Below, piece after piece: positions 32,968 through 43,016 of a stretch of 64,000 bases of DNA (positions within the stretch are counted from its first letter, which is position 1; the number at the start of each line of letters is the position of its first letter). The notes under the pieces were generated by a model, which saw only the letters and a list, made by a program, of their open reading frames with translations, made no database searches and was not told the origin of the DNA. Both the position numbers and the translations under genes were made by a program. The stretch comes from Variovorax sp. Root318D1 (GTDB lineage: Bacteria > Pseudomonadota > Gammaproteobacteria > Burkholderiales > Burkholderiaceae_C): contig NZ_LMCQ01000006.1 of assembly GCF_001424835.1 (NCBI RefSeq), forward strand, positions 120,241 through 184,240, read 5' to 3'.

Positions 32968-33914
32968 TGCGAAAGATGAAACGCATGGACACCCCTATTG
33001 AAATCTTCGACGCTCGCCTCTCTCCCGTCGTCGAGGGCGCCCGGCTCGAGCAGCTGTGCACCGGCGCCGAGTGGAGCGAAGGCCCGGTCTGGATGCACGA
33101 GGACGACGCCGTGCTCTGGAGCGACATCCCCAACAACCGCATGCTGCGCTGGAGCGCGCAGGGCGGCATGGCGGTCTGGCGTAGCGGGGTCGAGTTCACC
33201 AACGGCCACACGCGCGACCTGAATGGCGATCTTCTGCATTGCTCGCATGGGTTGCGCGCCATCGTGCGCACGCGGGCTTCGGCCAATGGGGTGCACGCCG
33301 ACACGCCGGACGAGATCGTGGTCGACCGTTACCTCGGCAAGCGCTTCAATTCTCCCAACGACATCGTCGTCAAGCGCGACGGCACGATCTGGTTTACCGA
33401 CCCGCCCTACGGCATTGCGAGCGACCGCGAGGGCCACCGCGCCGAGCGCGAACAGGCCGCCAACTTCGTGTTCCGCTTCGACCCGGCCAGCGGCCGGCTC
33501 GACGCCATGACCGATGCGGTCGAGGAGCCCAACGGCCTCGCGTTCTCGCCCGACGAATCACTGCTCTACGTGAGCGACACCTCGGCTGCGATGCGCAGCG
33601 ACGGCGACGGACGCCACCACCTGATGGTGTTCGACGTGAATGCCGAGGGGCTCTCGAACCCGCGCGTCTTTGCCGAGGTGAACCCCGGCCTGCCCGACGG
33701 CTTTCGCCTTGATGCGCAGGGCTGGCTCTACACCAGCAGCCTGGACAGCGTGCAGGTCTATCACCCCGACGGCAGCCTGCTCGGCAAGATCCATGTGCCC
33801 GAGAAGGTGGGCAACCTCAGCTTCGGCGGCGCCCGGCGCAACCAGCTCTACATCGCAGCGAGCACCTCGCTCTACCGCATCACGCTTCGTACGGAAGGAA
33901 TCCAGCGTCCATGA
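32967..33914 (+). CDS. SMP-30/gluconolactonase-family lactonase
   Basis: A 315-residue six-bladed beta-propeller hydrolase of the SMP-30/gluconolactonase/LRE family. The metal-binding carboxylate and amides appear in EWSEGPVW (about 34-41), NSPNDIVV (about 128-135) and YVSDTS (about 193-198). The enzyme hydrolyses aldonolactones or related lactones using Ca2+ or Zn2+. It has no signal peptide and so is cytosolic. The start overlaps the previous stop by one base; M4 or M7 are alternatives. The next gene overlaps by ATGA. Its presence between two sugar importers suggests that the imported compound is, or becomes, a lactone. Confidence 0.9.
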   Translation: MRKMKRMDTPIEIFDARLSPVVEGARLEQLCTGAEWSEGPVWMHEDDAVLWSDIPNNRMLRWSAQGGMAVWRSGVEFTNGHTRDLNGDLLHCSHGLRAIVRTRASANGVHADTPDEIVVDRYLGKRFNSPNDIVVKRDGTIWFTDPPYGIASDREGHRAEREQAANFVFRFDPASGRLDAMTDAVEEPNGLAFSPDESLLYVSDTSAAMRSDGDGRHHLMVFDVNAEGLSNPRVFAEVNPGLPDGFRLDAQGWLYTSSLDSVQVYHPDGSLLGKIHVPEKVGNLSFGGARRNQLYIAASTSLYRITLRTEGIQRP

Positions 33915-34821
33915 CACAAGAAATTTTGCTCCTGGTGGAAAAGTGCAGCCACTGCTTCAGCTACTACGACGTAGCGAGCGGCGAGCGGCTGCACAGCATC
34001 CAGCTCGAAGAGTTTCCGCATGAGTTCGTAGTGGACGCAGCGAAGCGTTTCGCCTACGTGGGCCACTACGGTGTCGAGACTTCGGGCCACCTGGGCCACG
34101 GCGGCACGCGCATCTTCCAGATCGACCTTGCCGCGCGCAAGCTCGCGCGCACCATCGACATCGCGCCTTTCAACCGGCTGCACGGCATGCAGATGGACGA
34201 ACAGGGCCGGCTCTATGCATTGAGCGAGGACCGCGCGCAGCTGGTGGTGCTCGACCGCCCCGAGACCGACACCGCACCGCGCCGCGCCGTGCCCGCCGGC
34301 GGCATCAAGAGCCACCTGTTCGCGCTGACGCGCGATGGACAGACGGCCTACGTAATGAACCTGCTCTCGCACACCGTGACCAAGGTGCGGCCGCACGACG
34401 CCACGGCGGCGCCGGTGTCGTGCTCGCCCGGCGAGAAGCCCGAGGGCTACGCTCTCTCGGCCGACGAGCAGACGCTCTACGTCACCAACCGCTGGAGCAA
34501 CACGCTCGCGGCCATCGACACCGCGAGCATGAAGGTGGTGCGCGAAGCCCCGTCGCGCGAGGACCCGACGCGCCTGTACCTGTACCGCGATGGGCGGCTG
34601 GTGGTCACCAACTATGGCGAGCGCAGCCTCTCGGTGGTCGACGCGGCAAGCCTCCAGGAACTGGCCCGCATCCCGATGGAGGCGCGCCCGATCGCGCTGA
34701 GCTTCCACCCGACCCGCTCGCTCGCCTTCGTCAGCCAGGACAACGACAAGCTCGGCTACTTCAACATGGAGACACTGGCCTTCGAACGCTTCATCGCCAC
34801 TCAGCGCGAGCCGGACGTGTC

Positions 34822-34840
<19 letters not shown>
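33911..34840 (+). CDS. cytosolic YncE/YVTN-like beta-propeller protein
   Basis: A 309-residue repeat protein without a signal peptide. Repeated blade motifs such as KRFAYVGHYG, QTAYVMNLLSHTV and QTLYVTNRWSNTLAAID follow the YVTN/lactonase-like pattern, giving about seven blades. It begins MTQEILLLVEKCSHCF, with two cysteines of unknown meaning. No catalytic residues can be assigned. Start and stop overlap both neighbours, so it is translationally coupled to the lactonase and the next ATPase. It might be a second lactonase or a sugar-binding regulator; I cannot decide. Confidence 0.75.
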
Positions 34841-36395
<1,555 letters not shown>

Positions 36396-36399
<4 letters not shown>

Positions 36400-37493
36400 C
36401 CACTTCCATCCGGGCCACCGCGCTCGAACCCGATCCGTCCTTCGACACCGCCCATACGCTGAGCCTGCTCGGCCGCATCGGGCGGCAGATGCCGGTCTAC
36501 GGCTTGCCGGTGCTGACCATCGGGCTGATCGTGTTGTTCTCGATTCTGCTGCCGCAGAGTTTCCCGACGCTGTTCAACCTGCGCTCGATCCTCAGCGACA
36601 AGTCGGTGATCGCATTGCTCGCGCTCGCCGCCACCATTCCGATGATGACCGGCAAGATCGATCTCACGGTCGGCTACGGCATCGTGCTGTGGCACATCCT
36701 CGCGATCAGCCTGCAGACGCAGTTCGGCCTGTCGTGGCCGGCAGCGGTGGCCGTGGTGCTGCTGTGCGGCGCGCTCTTTGGCGTGCTCAACGGCGTGCTG
36801 GTGGAGCAGGCGCAGATCGACTCCTTCATCGCCACGCTGGGCACCGGCACCGTGCTGTACGCCGTCGCGATGTGGCACAGCGGCGGGCGCCAGGTGATCG
36901 GCAACCTGCCCGACGGCTTCTTGAACATCGCGGGCGCCGATCTCTTCGGCCTGCCGGTCACCGCCTTCTATGTGATGGCGCTGGCCGTGGTGCTGTGGCT
37001 GGTGAGCGAGCACACGCCGATTGGCCGCGCCTTTTACGTGATCGGCTCCAACCCGAAGGCCGCCGTGCTCAACGGCATTCCGCTGCAGAAGTGCGTGATG
37101 GGCGCTTTCGTTGCCTCGGGCACGCTGTCGGCCTTTGCGGGGGTGGTGCTGGCCTCGCGGCTGCAGATCGGCCAGGCCGGCGTGGGGCTCGAGTTCCTGC
37201 TGCCGGCGCTGGTCGGCGCCTTCCTCGGCTCCACCACCATCCGGCCTGGGCGCGTGAACGTGTGGGGCACGTTGGTCGGCGTGGCGATCCTTGCCGTGGG
37301 CATCTCGGGCATCCAGCAGTTCGGCGGCGCGTTCTTTGTCGAGCCGCTGTTCAACGGCATCACGCTGCTGGTGTCCATCGGTATCGCGGGCTATGCGCAA
37401 CGCAAGCGCGGCCAGTCGATCAAGCGCCGCATCGCCGAGCAGCAGATCGCGTCCCATCCCACCGGCGCTGCGAAGCTGCCCGCGGAGTCCTGA
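36396..37493 (+). CDS. ABC sugar permease, RbsC type
   Basis: A 365-residue CUT2 permease with about ten hydrophobic segments after a 45-residue cytoplasmic N-terminus. The conserved segment GRAFYVIGSNPKAAVLNGI (about 210-228) and ALVGAFLGSTTIRPGRVNVWGT (about 268-289) are family landmarks. The TGKIDLTVGYGIVL segment corresponds to the GGIDLSVG motif of ribose permeases. Start and previous stop overlap by ATGA. The binding protein gene follows after 43 bases. Confidence 0.92.
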
Positions 37494-37536
37494 GGTCTTC
37501 CTTTCCCACCACCAACCAGAGCAACGAGAGACAAAC

Positions 37537-38664
37537 ATGACAACAAACTTCCTCCATGCATCCCTGCACCGTGCACGCCGCACGGTGTTCGCCGCCGCCT
37601 TGGCCGCGAGCCTGGCCGCCCTGTCCGGCCACGCCATGGCCGACGATTTTCTGGAGCTCGCAAAGACCAAGGTCGCTGCCGCGACCGCGCCGAAGACCAA
37701 GTGGGACGGCCCAACCACCGGCCCGAAGGCCGCGGCCGACAAGACCATCGTGTTCGTCGCTTCCGACATGCGCAACGGCGGCGTGCTCGGCGTCTCCAAG
37801 GGCGTGGAAGAGGCCACCAAGGTCATCGGCTGGAAGGTGCGGGTGCTCGATGGGCAGGGGACAGTGCAAGGCCGCACGGCGGCCTTCAACCAGGCGATGG
37901 CGCTCAAGCCGGCCGGCATCCTGCTCGGTGGCTTCGACGCCAAGGAGCAGGCCACCAGCGTCAAGAAGGCGGCCGAGGCCAAGATCCCCGTGGTCGGCTG
38001 GCATGCCGCGAAGGAATCCGGCGCCGTCGACGGCCTGTTCTTCAACGTGACGACCAATGCGCAGGACGTGGCGGAAATCGCGGCGCTCTACGCGGTCGCC
38101 AAGTCCGACGGCAAGGCCGGCGTGGTGGTCTTCACCGACTCTGCCTACGCGGTGGCCATTGCCAAGTCGAACGCCATGGCCGAGGTCATCAAGAAGTGCG
38201 GCGGCTGCACCTTGCTGGGCGTCGAGGACACGCCACTGGCCGATACGTCGACCCGCATGCCGCAGCTGACCACCTCGCTGATCCAGCGGCACGGCGGGAA
38301 GTGGACCTATTCGCTGGGCATCAACGATCTCTACTTCGACTTCATGGGGCCGACCTTGCAATCCGCCGGCGGCATGGCGAAGAACCTGCAGAACCTCTCG
38401 GGCGGCGATGGTTCGGAATCGGCCTACCAGCGCATCCGCAGCAAGCGCTTCCAGGCCGGCACGGTGCCTGAGCCGCTGAGCCTGCATGGCTGGCAGATGG
38501 TCGACGAGATCAACCGTGCGCTCAACAGTCAGGCCCCGAGCGGCTACTCGACGCCGGTGCACCTGGTCACGGCGGAGAACATCGCGAACGATGGCGGGCC
38601 GACCAACAGCTTCGATCCCGGCAACGGCTATCGCGACGCCTACAAACGGATCTGGGGCAAGTAA
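37537..38664 (+). CDS. ABC sugar-binding protein, RbsB type
   Basis: A 375-residue periplasmic binding protein with a signal peptide (about 1-35, GHAMA-DD). The core is the periplasmic-binding-protein-like I fold (VFVASDMRNGGVLGVSKGVEEA, then AGILLGGFDA and KIPVVGWHAA). Two cysteines in KKCGGCTLL are unusual. A short 25-residue linker (LAKTKVAAATAPKTKW) precedes the fold. It serves the RbsA/RbsC pair and ends the colinear block; the next gene is on the other strand. The ligand is unknown. Confidence 0.9.
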   Translation: MTTNFLHASLHRARRTVFAAALAASLAALSGHAMADDFLELAKTKVAAATAPKTKWDGPTTGPKAAADKTIVFVASDMRNGGVLGVSKGVEEATKVIGWKVRVLDGQGTVQGRTAAFNQAMALKPAGILLGGFDAKEQATSVKKAAEAKIPVVGWHAAKESGAVDGLFFNVTTNAQDVAEIAALYAVAKSDGKAGVVVFTDSAYAVAIAKSNAMAEVIKKCGGCTLLGVEDTPLADTSTRMPQLTTSLIQRHGGKWTYSLGINDLYFDFMGPTLQSAGGMAKNLQNLSGGDGSESAYQRIRSKRFQAGTVPEPLSLHGWQMVDEINRALNSQAPSGYSTPVHLVTAENIANDGGPTNSFDPGNGYRDAYKRIWGK

Positions 38665-38683
38665 GCCGGGGAGGGCGCCGCGT

Positions 38684-39334
38684 TCAACGACGAAGCGGCA
38701 GCTCGATGCAGCCAACGAGCTGAATCTGCGGAACGTGTTCGAGGCGCGCGCTGCTCGCAATGACGATCGCATGGCCCGGGCGTGCCGCGAGCGATTCGAT
38801 GGCTTTCCACAGGCAGCCGATCGACCGCGCATCGAGCGCGCCCTCGGGTTCGTCGAGCAGCACCAGCGGCCGGCCGGAAGCCAGTGCGGCCGCGAGCCAC
38901 ACCTTGCGCTTCGATCCGGTCGAGAGCATGTACATCGGCTTGTCGATGTGCGGCAGCAACGAGAAGCCCTCGACAAGCGTCTGCCACAGCGGCGCATCGA
39001 AGCCCGCATCGCCTTCGCCCAGGGCGGCCGTGCAGGCACGCGCGGTCACTTGGTCGAAGGCATCCGTGGCCGGATCGCAGAAGAACACGTGGCGCTTGTA
39101 GGCCTCGGGCTCCGCGTCGAGGCGCGCGCCAGCCAGTGTCAGCCGTCCGGAAGCGGGCTGCGTGCCCGCGATCACGCGCAGCAGGGTCGACTTTCCGGTC
39201 CCTGTGTCGCCATACAGCAGCGTGACGCCTTCGCCCACCGAGGCGCACCAGCCGGATGCCAGCGCCGGCTGGCCCGGATAGGCAAAGCCCACGTCGTCGA
39301 GTTGGAGGATGGGGTGCGGGGTCGGGGGATTCAT
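38684..39334 (-). CDS. orphan ABC-type ATPase
   Basis: A 216-residue single ATPase domain. Walker A is GDTGTGKST (about 40-48), the signature is LSTGSKRKVWLAAALAS (S in place of the first G and a basic run), and Walker B is LVLLDEPEGALD. The short length and the truncated H-loop region (AIVIASSARLEHV, with no histidine at the usual position) make it atypical. No permease gene is nearby. It converges on the sugar operon with 19 bases between stops and is divergent from the DUF3883-like gene. The start at 39334 is chosen because upstream sequence is AT-rich and non-coding in style. Confidence 0.78.
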   Translation of the reverse strand: MNPPTPHPILQLDDVGFAYPGQPALASGWCASVGEGVTLLYGDTGTGKSTLLRVIAGTQPASGRLTLAGARLDAEPEAYKRHVFFCDPATDAFDQVTARACTAALGEGDAGFDAPLWQTLVEGFSLLPHIDKPMYMLSTGSKRKVWLAAALASGRPLVLLDEPEGALDARSIGCLWKAIESLAARPGHAIVIASSARLEHVPQIQLVGCIELPLRR

Positions 39335-39498
39335 GTGCAGGAGGCCTTCGCCGGATTCTGCCTTGGCCGATGAGTACCCTTTCGGCAAGCGAAACAATGT
39401 AGGGTCGCCGTAACAGGTGTGCGAACGGCCGGCCATCTCAAAAGTGCGGCGGCCGATACGGCATACTCCCACCCCCCAATTCGCCAAAACCCCATTGC

Positions 39499-40413
39499 AT
39501 GGACAAGGAAGTCGATCCCCCCGTACTCGCCGTCATCGACGAGATGCGCCTGTCAGGACCGAGGCTCACGCCGGTCGAAATCGTCGCCAAGATGGGCGTG
39601 TTCGATGCGCGCGAAAAGCCGTTCGACCAAGCCTGGCTGGCCACCGGCGACAACGTCATTGCCACCATCTGGGCGGAATACGTGAGCGTGGGTGCGCAAG
39701 GACGCTGGTTCTGCCTCGAGTCGCTGGACACGCACCATCGGCCGGACGGCAGCGAACGCACGCCCTACCAGATCCAGCGCGCCAAGGACCGCCTGGCGCT
39801 GCTCAAGCGGACCTTCGATGCAGGCCAGGGCTTCCGCGCCGTTGTGCAGACGAACCGCGTGCCCATCGCCGAACTCGAGAGCAACAAGGGCGCGAAGGTG
39901 TCGACGCGGGTGCGCGACGAGAGCGAATGGCATGTGGCAATCTGGGAGCCGGCCCAAAAGCTCGCGGTGCTGGTCCGCGGTCCGCGCGGCTGGATTCCCG
40001 ATGAAGCCGAAATCAAGGCTTCCAGGGCCCGAGGCAGCGTTCCCGACACCGCGGCCGAGGGACAGCCGGGCTCCGGGCAAGTCTCGCGCGAAGACGTGCA
40101 GGCCGCCGCCGCGGCCTACGTGATGCGCCACTTCAAGGGCTACGGCTACAACGCCGAGGACGTGAGCAGCCAAGGCCTCGGCTATGACATCGAGGTGTCG
40201 AACGCGAAGGGCGCGACACTTCTCAGGGTCGTGGTGAAGGGGACCGCCACGGGCCTGCCGGCCTTCCAGCTCACCGACGAAGAACGGGCGTGCTCGGCGC
40301 GCGAGCCGCTCTGGCGCCTGCTGGTGGTCTCCGACGCGCTCGGCCCCACGGCGCAGCACAAGATCTACAAGGCTTCCGAGATGGCGCAGGCGCCGGGGTT
40401 CGATCCGCTGTAA
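39499..40413 (+). CDS. DUF3883-like (NO VEIN C-terminal) protein
   Basis: A 304-residue cytosolic protein. The C-terminal part (about 205-300) resembles the DUF3883 restriction-endonuclease-like domain, with the GLGYDIEVSN segment and the later FQLTDEERACSAREPLWRLL segment. The strand expected to carry the ExK catalytic pair reads LRVVVKGTA, so the glutamate is replaced by valine while the lysine remains. The N-terminal half is unassigned and looks mixed helix and strand. The gene is monocistronic, with a strong terminator behind it. Nuclease activity is doubtful; DNA or RNA binding is possible. Confidence 0.62.
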   Translation: MDKEVDPPVLAVIDEMRLSGPRLTPVEIVAKMGVFDAREKPFDQAWLATGDNVIATIWAEYVSVGAQGRWFCLESLDTHHRPDGSERTPYQIQRAKDRLALLKRTFDAGQGFRAVVQTNRVPIAELESNKGAKVSTRVRDESEWHVAIWEPAQKLAVLVRGPRGWIPDEAEIKASRARGSVPDTAAEGQPGSGQVSREDVQAAAAAYVMRHFKGYGYNAEDVSSQGLGYDIEVSNAKGATLLRVVVKGTATGLPAFQLTDEERACSAREPLWRLLVVSDALGPTAQHKIYKASEMAQAPGFDPL

Positions 40414-40436
40414 CAGCGGGCAGCTGGAGCGGCCCG

Positions 40437-40473
40437 AAAAAAAGCGGCGTCCCCAAAGGGGCGCCGCTTTTTT
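40437..40473. terminator. strong bidirectional Rho-independent terminator
   Basis: An uninterrupted stem AAAGCGGCG/CGCCGCTTT extended by CCCC/GGGG, with a single T-C mismatch, closes a 3-base loop (40441-40470). A-tract before and T-tract after make it work in both directions. It separates the convergent DUF3883-like and SET-domain genes. Confidence 0.9.
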
Positions 40474-40533
40474 GCTTTTCGTGGTGGCGCAAACGTCGCC
40501 GGACGACCCCAGGGTGGCGGTGAACCTGCAGCT

Positions 40534-40995
40534 CTAGGCCGGCGCCAGCATGGTCCCGCGGCAATTGGGCGAGCCGCAATGGCAAGGGTAGTTTTCAGCC
40601 GGCGAACCGTCGTCCGCAGTCAGCGAGTAGTCGATGAACAACTCGTCGCCCGCATCGACCGGCACCAGGGTCTGGAACTTCAGCATCAGCTCGCCCGCGT
40701 CGTCGTATTCCTCGACCGCCTCGCAGTTGGGGTCGCAGGCGTGGTTCAGGTGGCGCGTGCCGTTGCCGCCCTTGGCGCCGTCGATCGTCTCGTGGTTGGA
40801 GAGCGTGAACAGGTAGGTGAGCTGGTCGTCCCACGACTTGGCGGCGATCTCCTGCGGCGTGTAGCGCCGGCCTTCGTAGAGGCCGAGGAACGCCTCCGCC
40901 GGCAGGTCGCGCGTTGCAAACGCACCGAGCCCGTGCACCCCGCTGGGCGCGACCCGGATGTGGGGTGTGGACGAGGTTTGCTTGCGGGGTTTCAT
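40534..40995 (-). CDS. SET-domain protein (lysine methyltransferase type)
   Basis: A 153-residue protein with a complete SET fold. The S-adenosylmethionine-binding and catalytic motifs are visible as RHLNHACDPNCEAV (NHxxxPN, about 83-96), GDELFIDYSL (about 118-127) and a post-SET zinc motif CHCGSPNCRG (about 139-148). Such short bacterial SET proteins exist in many Burkholderiales; their substrates are mostly unknown, and histone-like DNA-binding proteins or ribosomal proteins have been suggested. The start at 40995 gives MKPRKQTSSTPH. The gene is monocistronic between a terminator and a LysR gene. Confidence 0.88.
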   Translation of the reverse strand: MKPRKQTSSTPHIRVAPSGVHGLGAFATRDLPAEAFLGLYEGRRYTPQEIAAKSWDDQLTYLFTLSNHETIDGAKGGNGTRHLNHACDPNCEAVEEYDDAGELMLKFQTLVPVDAGDELFIDYSLTADDGSPAENYPCHCGSPNCRGTMLAPA

Positions 40996-41056
40996 GTGCG
41001 AAAGAGCCGGGGAGTTGAGAGACGGGAGAGTGTGCAAGTGTGCACCAGCTGTGCTC

Positions 41057-41980
41057 TCACCCGTCGGATTCTTCGTCGGACTGGGCCTGGAACATGCGCG
41101 TGAAATCGCAGCATTCCTGCGCCAGCATGACGATGGACGAGGTGAGTGCGCTGCGGTGCTCGCCCTTGTGCATGGCCACGTAGCGCACCACCGGCAGGGC
41201 GGGCGTCACGTCGATCACCGCCAGCATGCCGGCCGAGACCAGCGGCTCCAGGCACTGGCGCGGAAGGTAGCTCACGCCCAGGCCCGACACGGTGAGCCCG
41301 GTCAGGGCCACGAGGTTGCTCACCACAATGGTGTCGGAAGGCTGCACGCCCTGGTCCTTCATCCAGGCGTCGTAGGCACGGCCGGTGCCGGAGCTCTTGC
41401 CCTGCACCAGCATGCGGTGCCGCGCGAGTTCATGCAGCCGCACGCTGCCGGTGGCCTGGACCACGCCGGGCTTGCACATCCATGCGCTCTTCACGTCGCC
41501 GATGGCCTTGCTCTGCATGCGCGCATCGGCAAAGGTGTCGGGCACGATGACGAGGTCGAGTTCGTCGGCCAAGAGTTTGTCGCGCAGCTGCAGGCTGTCG
41601 TCGACATCGGGTTCGAGAATGACCTTCGGGTAGTGCCGCTGGATCAGGCCAACGAGCCGCGGCAGCCATGTCATCGCCGTGAGCTCGGTCACGCCGATGC
41701 GCAGCCGGCGCTCCACCACGCCCGGCTTGCTGAACTGCTCGACCGCGGCGTCGCGCTGCTCGAGCAGCCTGGCCGCGAGCACGAACATCTCCTCGCCTTT
41801 TTCGGTCAGGCGCGCGGTGCGCTGGCTGCGGTCGAAAAGCGCGGTGTCGAACAGCAGCTCGAGTTCGTGCACGCGCTTGGACACGGCCGACTGCGAGGTG
41901 TGAAGCTGGTTGGCCGCCTGCGCGAAGCCGCCGAGCTTGGCAATCCAGTAGAGGGCTTCGAGCTGCTTGAAGGTCATCAC
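41057..41980 (-). CDS. LysR-family regulator divergent from the amino-acid-type binding protein
   Basis: A 307-residue LysR protein with the HTH at about 15-40 (FAQAANQLHTSQSAVSKRV) and an effector domain from about 90 on. Both M1 and M2 could be the start. It is divergent from the binding-protein/aminotransferase pair across 140 bases, which are probably its targets. The dyad TGAAT-N6-ATTCA at 41999-42014 is a candidate binding site. Confidence 0.87.
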   Translation of the reverse strand: MMTFKQLEALYWIAKLGGFAQAANQLHTSQSAVSKRVHELELLFDTALFDRSQRTARLTEKGEEMFVLAARLLEQRDAAVEQFSKPGVVERRLRIGVTELTAMTWLPRLVGLIQRHYPKVILEPDVDDSLQLRDKLLADELDLVIVPDTFADARMQSKAIGDVKSAWMCKPGVVQATGSVRLHELARHRMLVQGKSSGTGRAYDAWMKDQGVQPSDTIVVSNLVALTGLTVSGLGVSYLPRQCLEPLVSAGMLAVIDVTPALPVVRYVAMHKGEHRSALTSSIVMLAQECCDFTRMFQAQSDEESDG

Positions 41981-41998
41981 GGTGCGTTACCCTTGTAT

Positions 41999-42014
41999 TG
42001 AATCCTTTTATTCA
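41999..42014. promoter_or_regulatory. candidate LysR site between divergent genes
   Basis: TGAAT-CCTTTT-ATTCA lies in a notably AT-rich stretch, 19 bases upstream of the LysR start and 107 bases upstream of the binding-protein start. The arms are short and the assignment is tentative. Confidence 0.4.
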
Positions 42015-42120
42015 TGTTATTCGATCACAAAAAATCGCTTTTAGAAATTTGAGGGTGCGCAGAAGATTCGCTCCGGTCCTGCCCCGTGTACTTCCTGCCT
42101 CATCTTCAAAGGAACATTCC

Positions 42121-43014
42121 ATGAACCTCAAACAGTCCCTCGCGCTCGGCGCCTGCATTGCGCTGCTCTGCGGCGCCGCCGCCGCGCAAGAGAGCCCCAC
42201 GCTGCGAAAGATCAAGGAAACAGGCACGGTGCAGATCGGCAGCCGCGACACGCAGATTCCGTTCTCTTACAAGACCGGCGCCGAGAGCGCGCCCATCGGC
42301 TTCACCAACGAGATCTGCTTGAAGGTGGTCGATGCCATCAAGGGCAAGCTCGGCCTTCAGAAGATCGAGGTGCGCTACACGCTGCTCAATTCGACCAACC
42401 GCATCCCGCTGGTTCAGAACGGCACGGTCGATCTCGACTGCGCCACCACCACCAACACGGTGCAGCGCCAGCAGCAGGTCGACTTTGCGCCGAGCCATTT
42501 CGTCACCAACATCACGGCCGCGGTAAAGAAGAACTCGGGCATCAACTCGATCGCCGACCTGCAGGGCAAGACCGTGGCCACGGTGGCCGGCAGCACTTCG
42601 ATGCAGCTGCTGCGCGGCTTCCGCAAGACCGAGAACATCGAGGTGCAGGAAATCGCGGGCAAGGACACGGCCGACGCCTTCCTGCTACTCGCGAGCGACC
42701 GCGCCGTGGCCTATGTGCTCGACGACGTGCAGCTGGCCGGCCTCATTGCCAACCAGCCGAATGCCTCCGACTACAAGCTGCTGAAAGACGTGCTGCGCCA
42801 GGAGCCTTACGGCATCATGATGCGCAAGGACGACCCCCAGTTCAAGGCCATCGTCGACCAGGCCGTGACCGAGATGATGAAGTCGGGCGCCATCGACAAG
42901 CTCTATGCCAAGTGGTTCATGACACCCATTCCTCCGCGCAACGTGAACCTCAACTTCCCGATGTCCGACGCCGTGCGCGAGGCCTACAAGAACCCGAACA
43001 ACAAGGGCGTGTGA
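42121..43014 (+). CDS. glutamate/aspartate-type ABC substrate-binding protein (orphan)
   Basis: A 297-residue family 3 binding protein with a signal peptide (about 1-22, GAAAA-QE). The core shows the GltI-type blocks LRKIKETGTVQIGSRD, LLNSTNRIPLVQNGTVDL and a late AYVLDDVQLAGL. The CATTTNT segment around residue 105 is typical of glutamate/aspartate receptors. No permease or ATPase gene is adjacent, so it must share a transporter encoded elsewhere or act as a sensor. A GGAACATTCC sequence precedes the start. Two bases separate its stop from the aminotransferase start. Confidence 0.88.
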   Translation: MNLKQSLALGACIALLCGAAAAQESPTLRKIKETGTVQIGSRDTQIPFSYKTGAESAPIGFTNEICLKVVDAIKGKLGLQKIEVRYTLLNSTNRIPLVQNGTVDLDCATTTNTVQRQQQVDFAPSHFVTNITAAVKKNSGINSIADLQGKTVATVAGSTSMQLLRGFRKTENIEVQEIAGKDTADAFLLLASDRAVAYVLDDVQLAGLIANQPNASDYKLLKDVLRQEPYGIMMRKDDPQFKAIVDQAVTEMMKSGAIDKLYAKWFMTPIPPRNVNLNFPMSDAVREAYKNPNNKGV

Positions 43015-43016
43015 AG

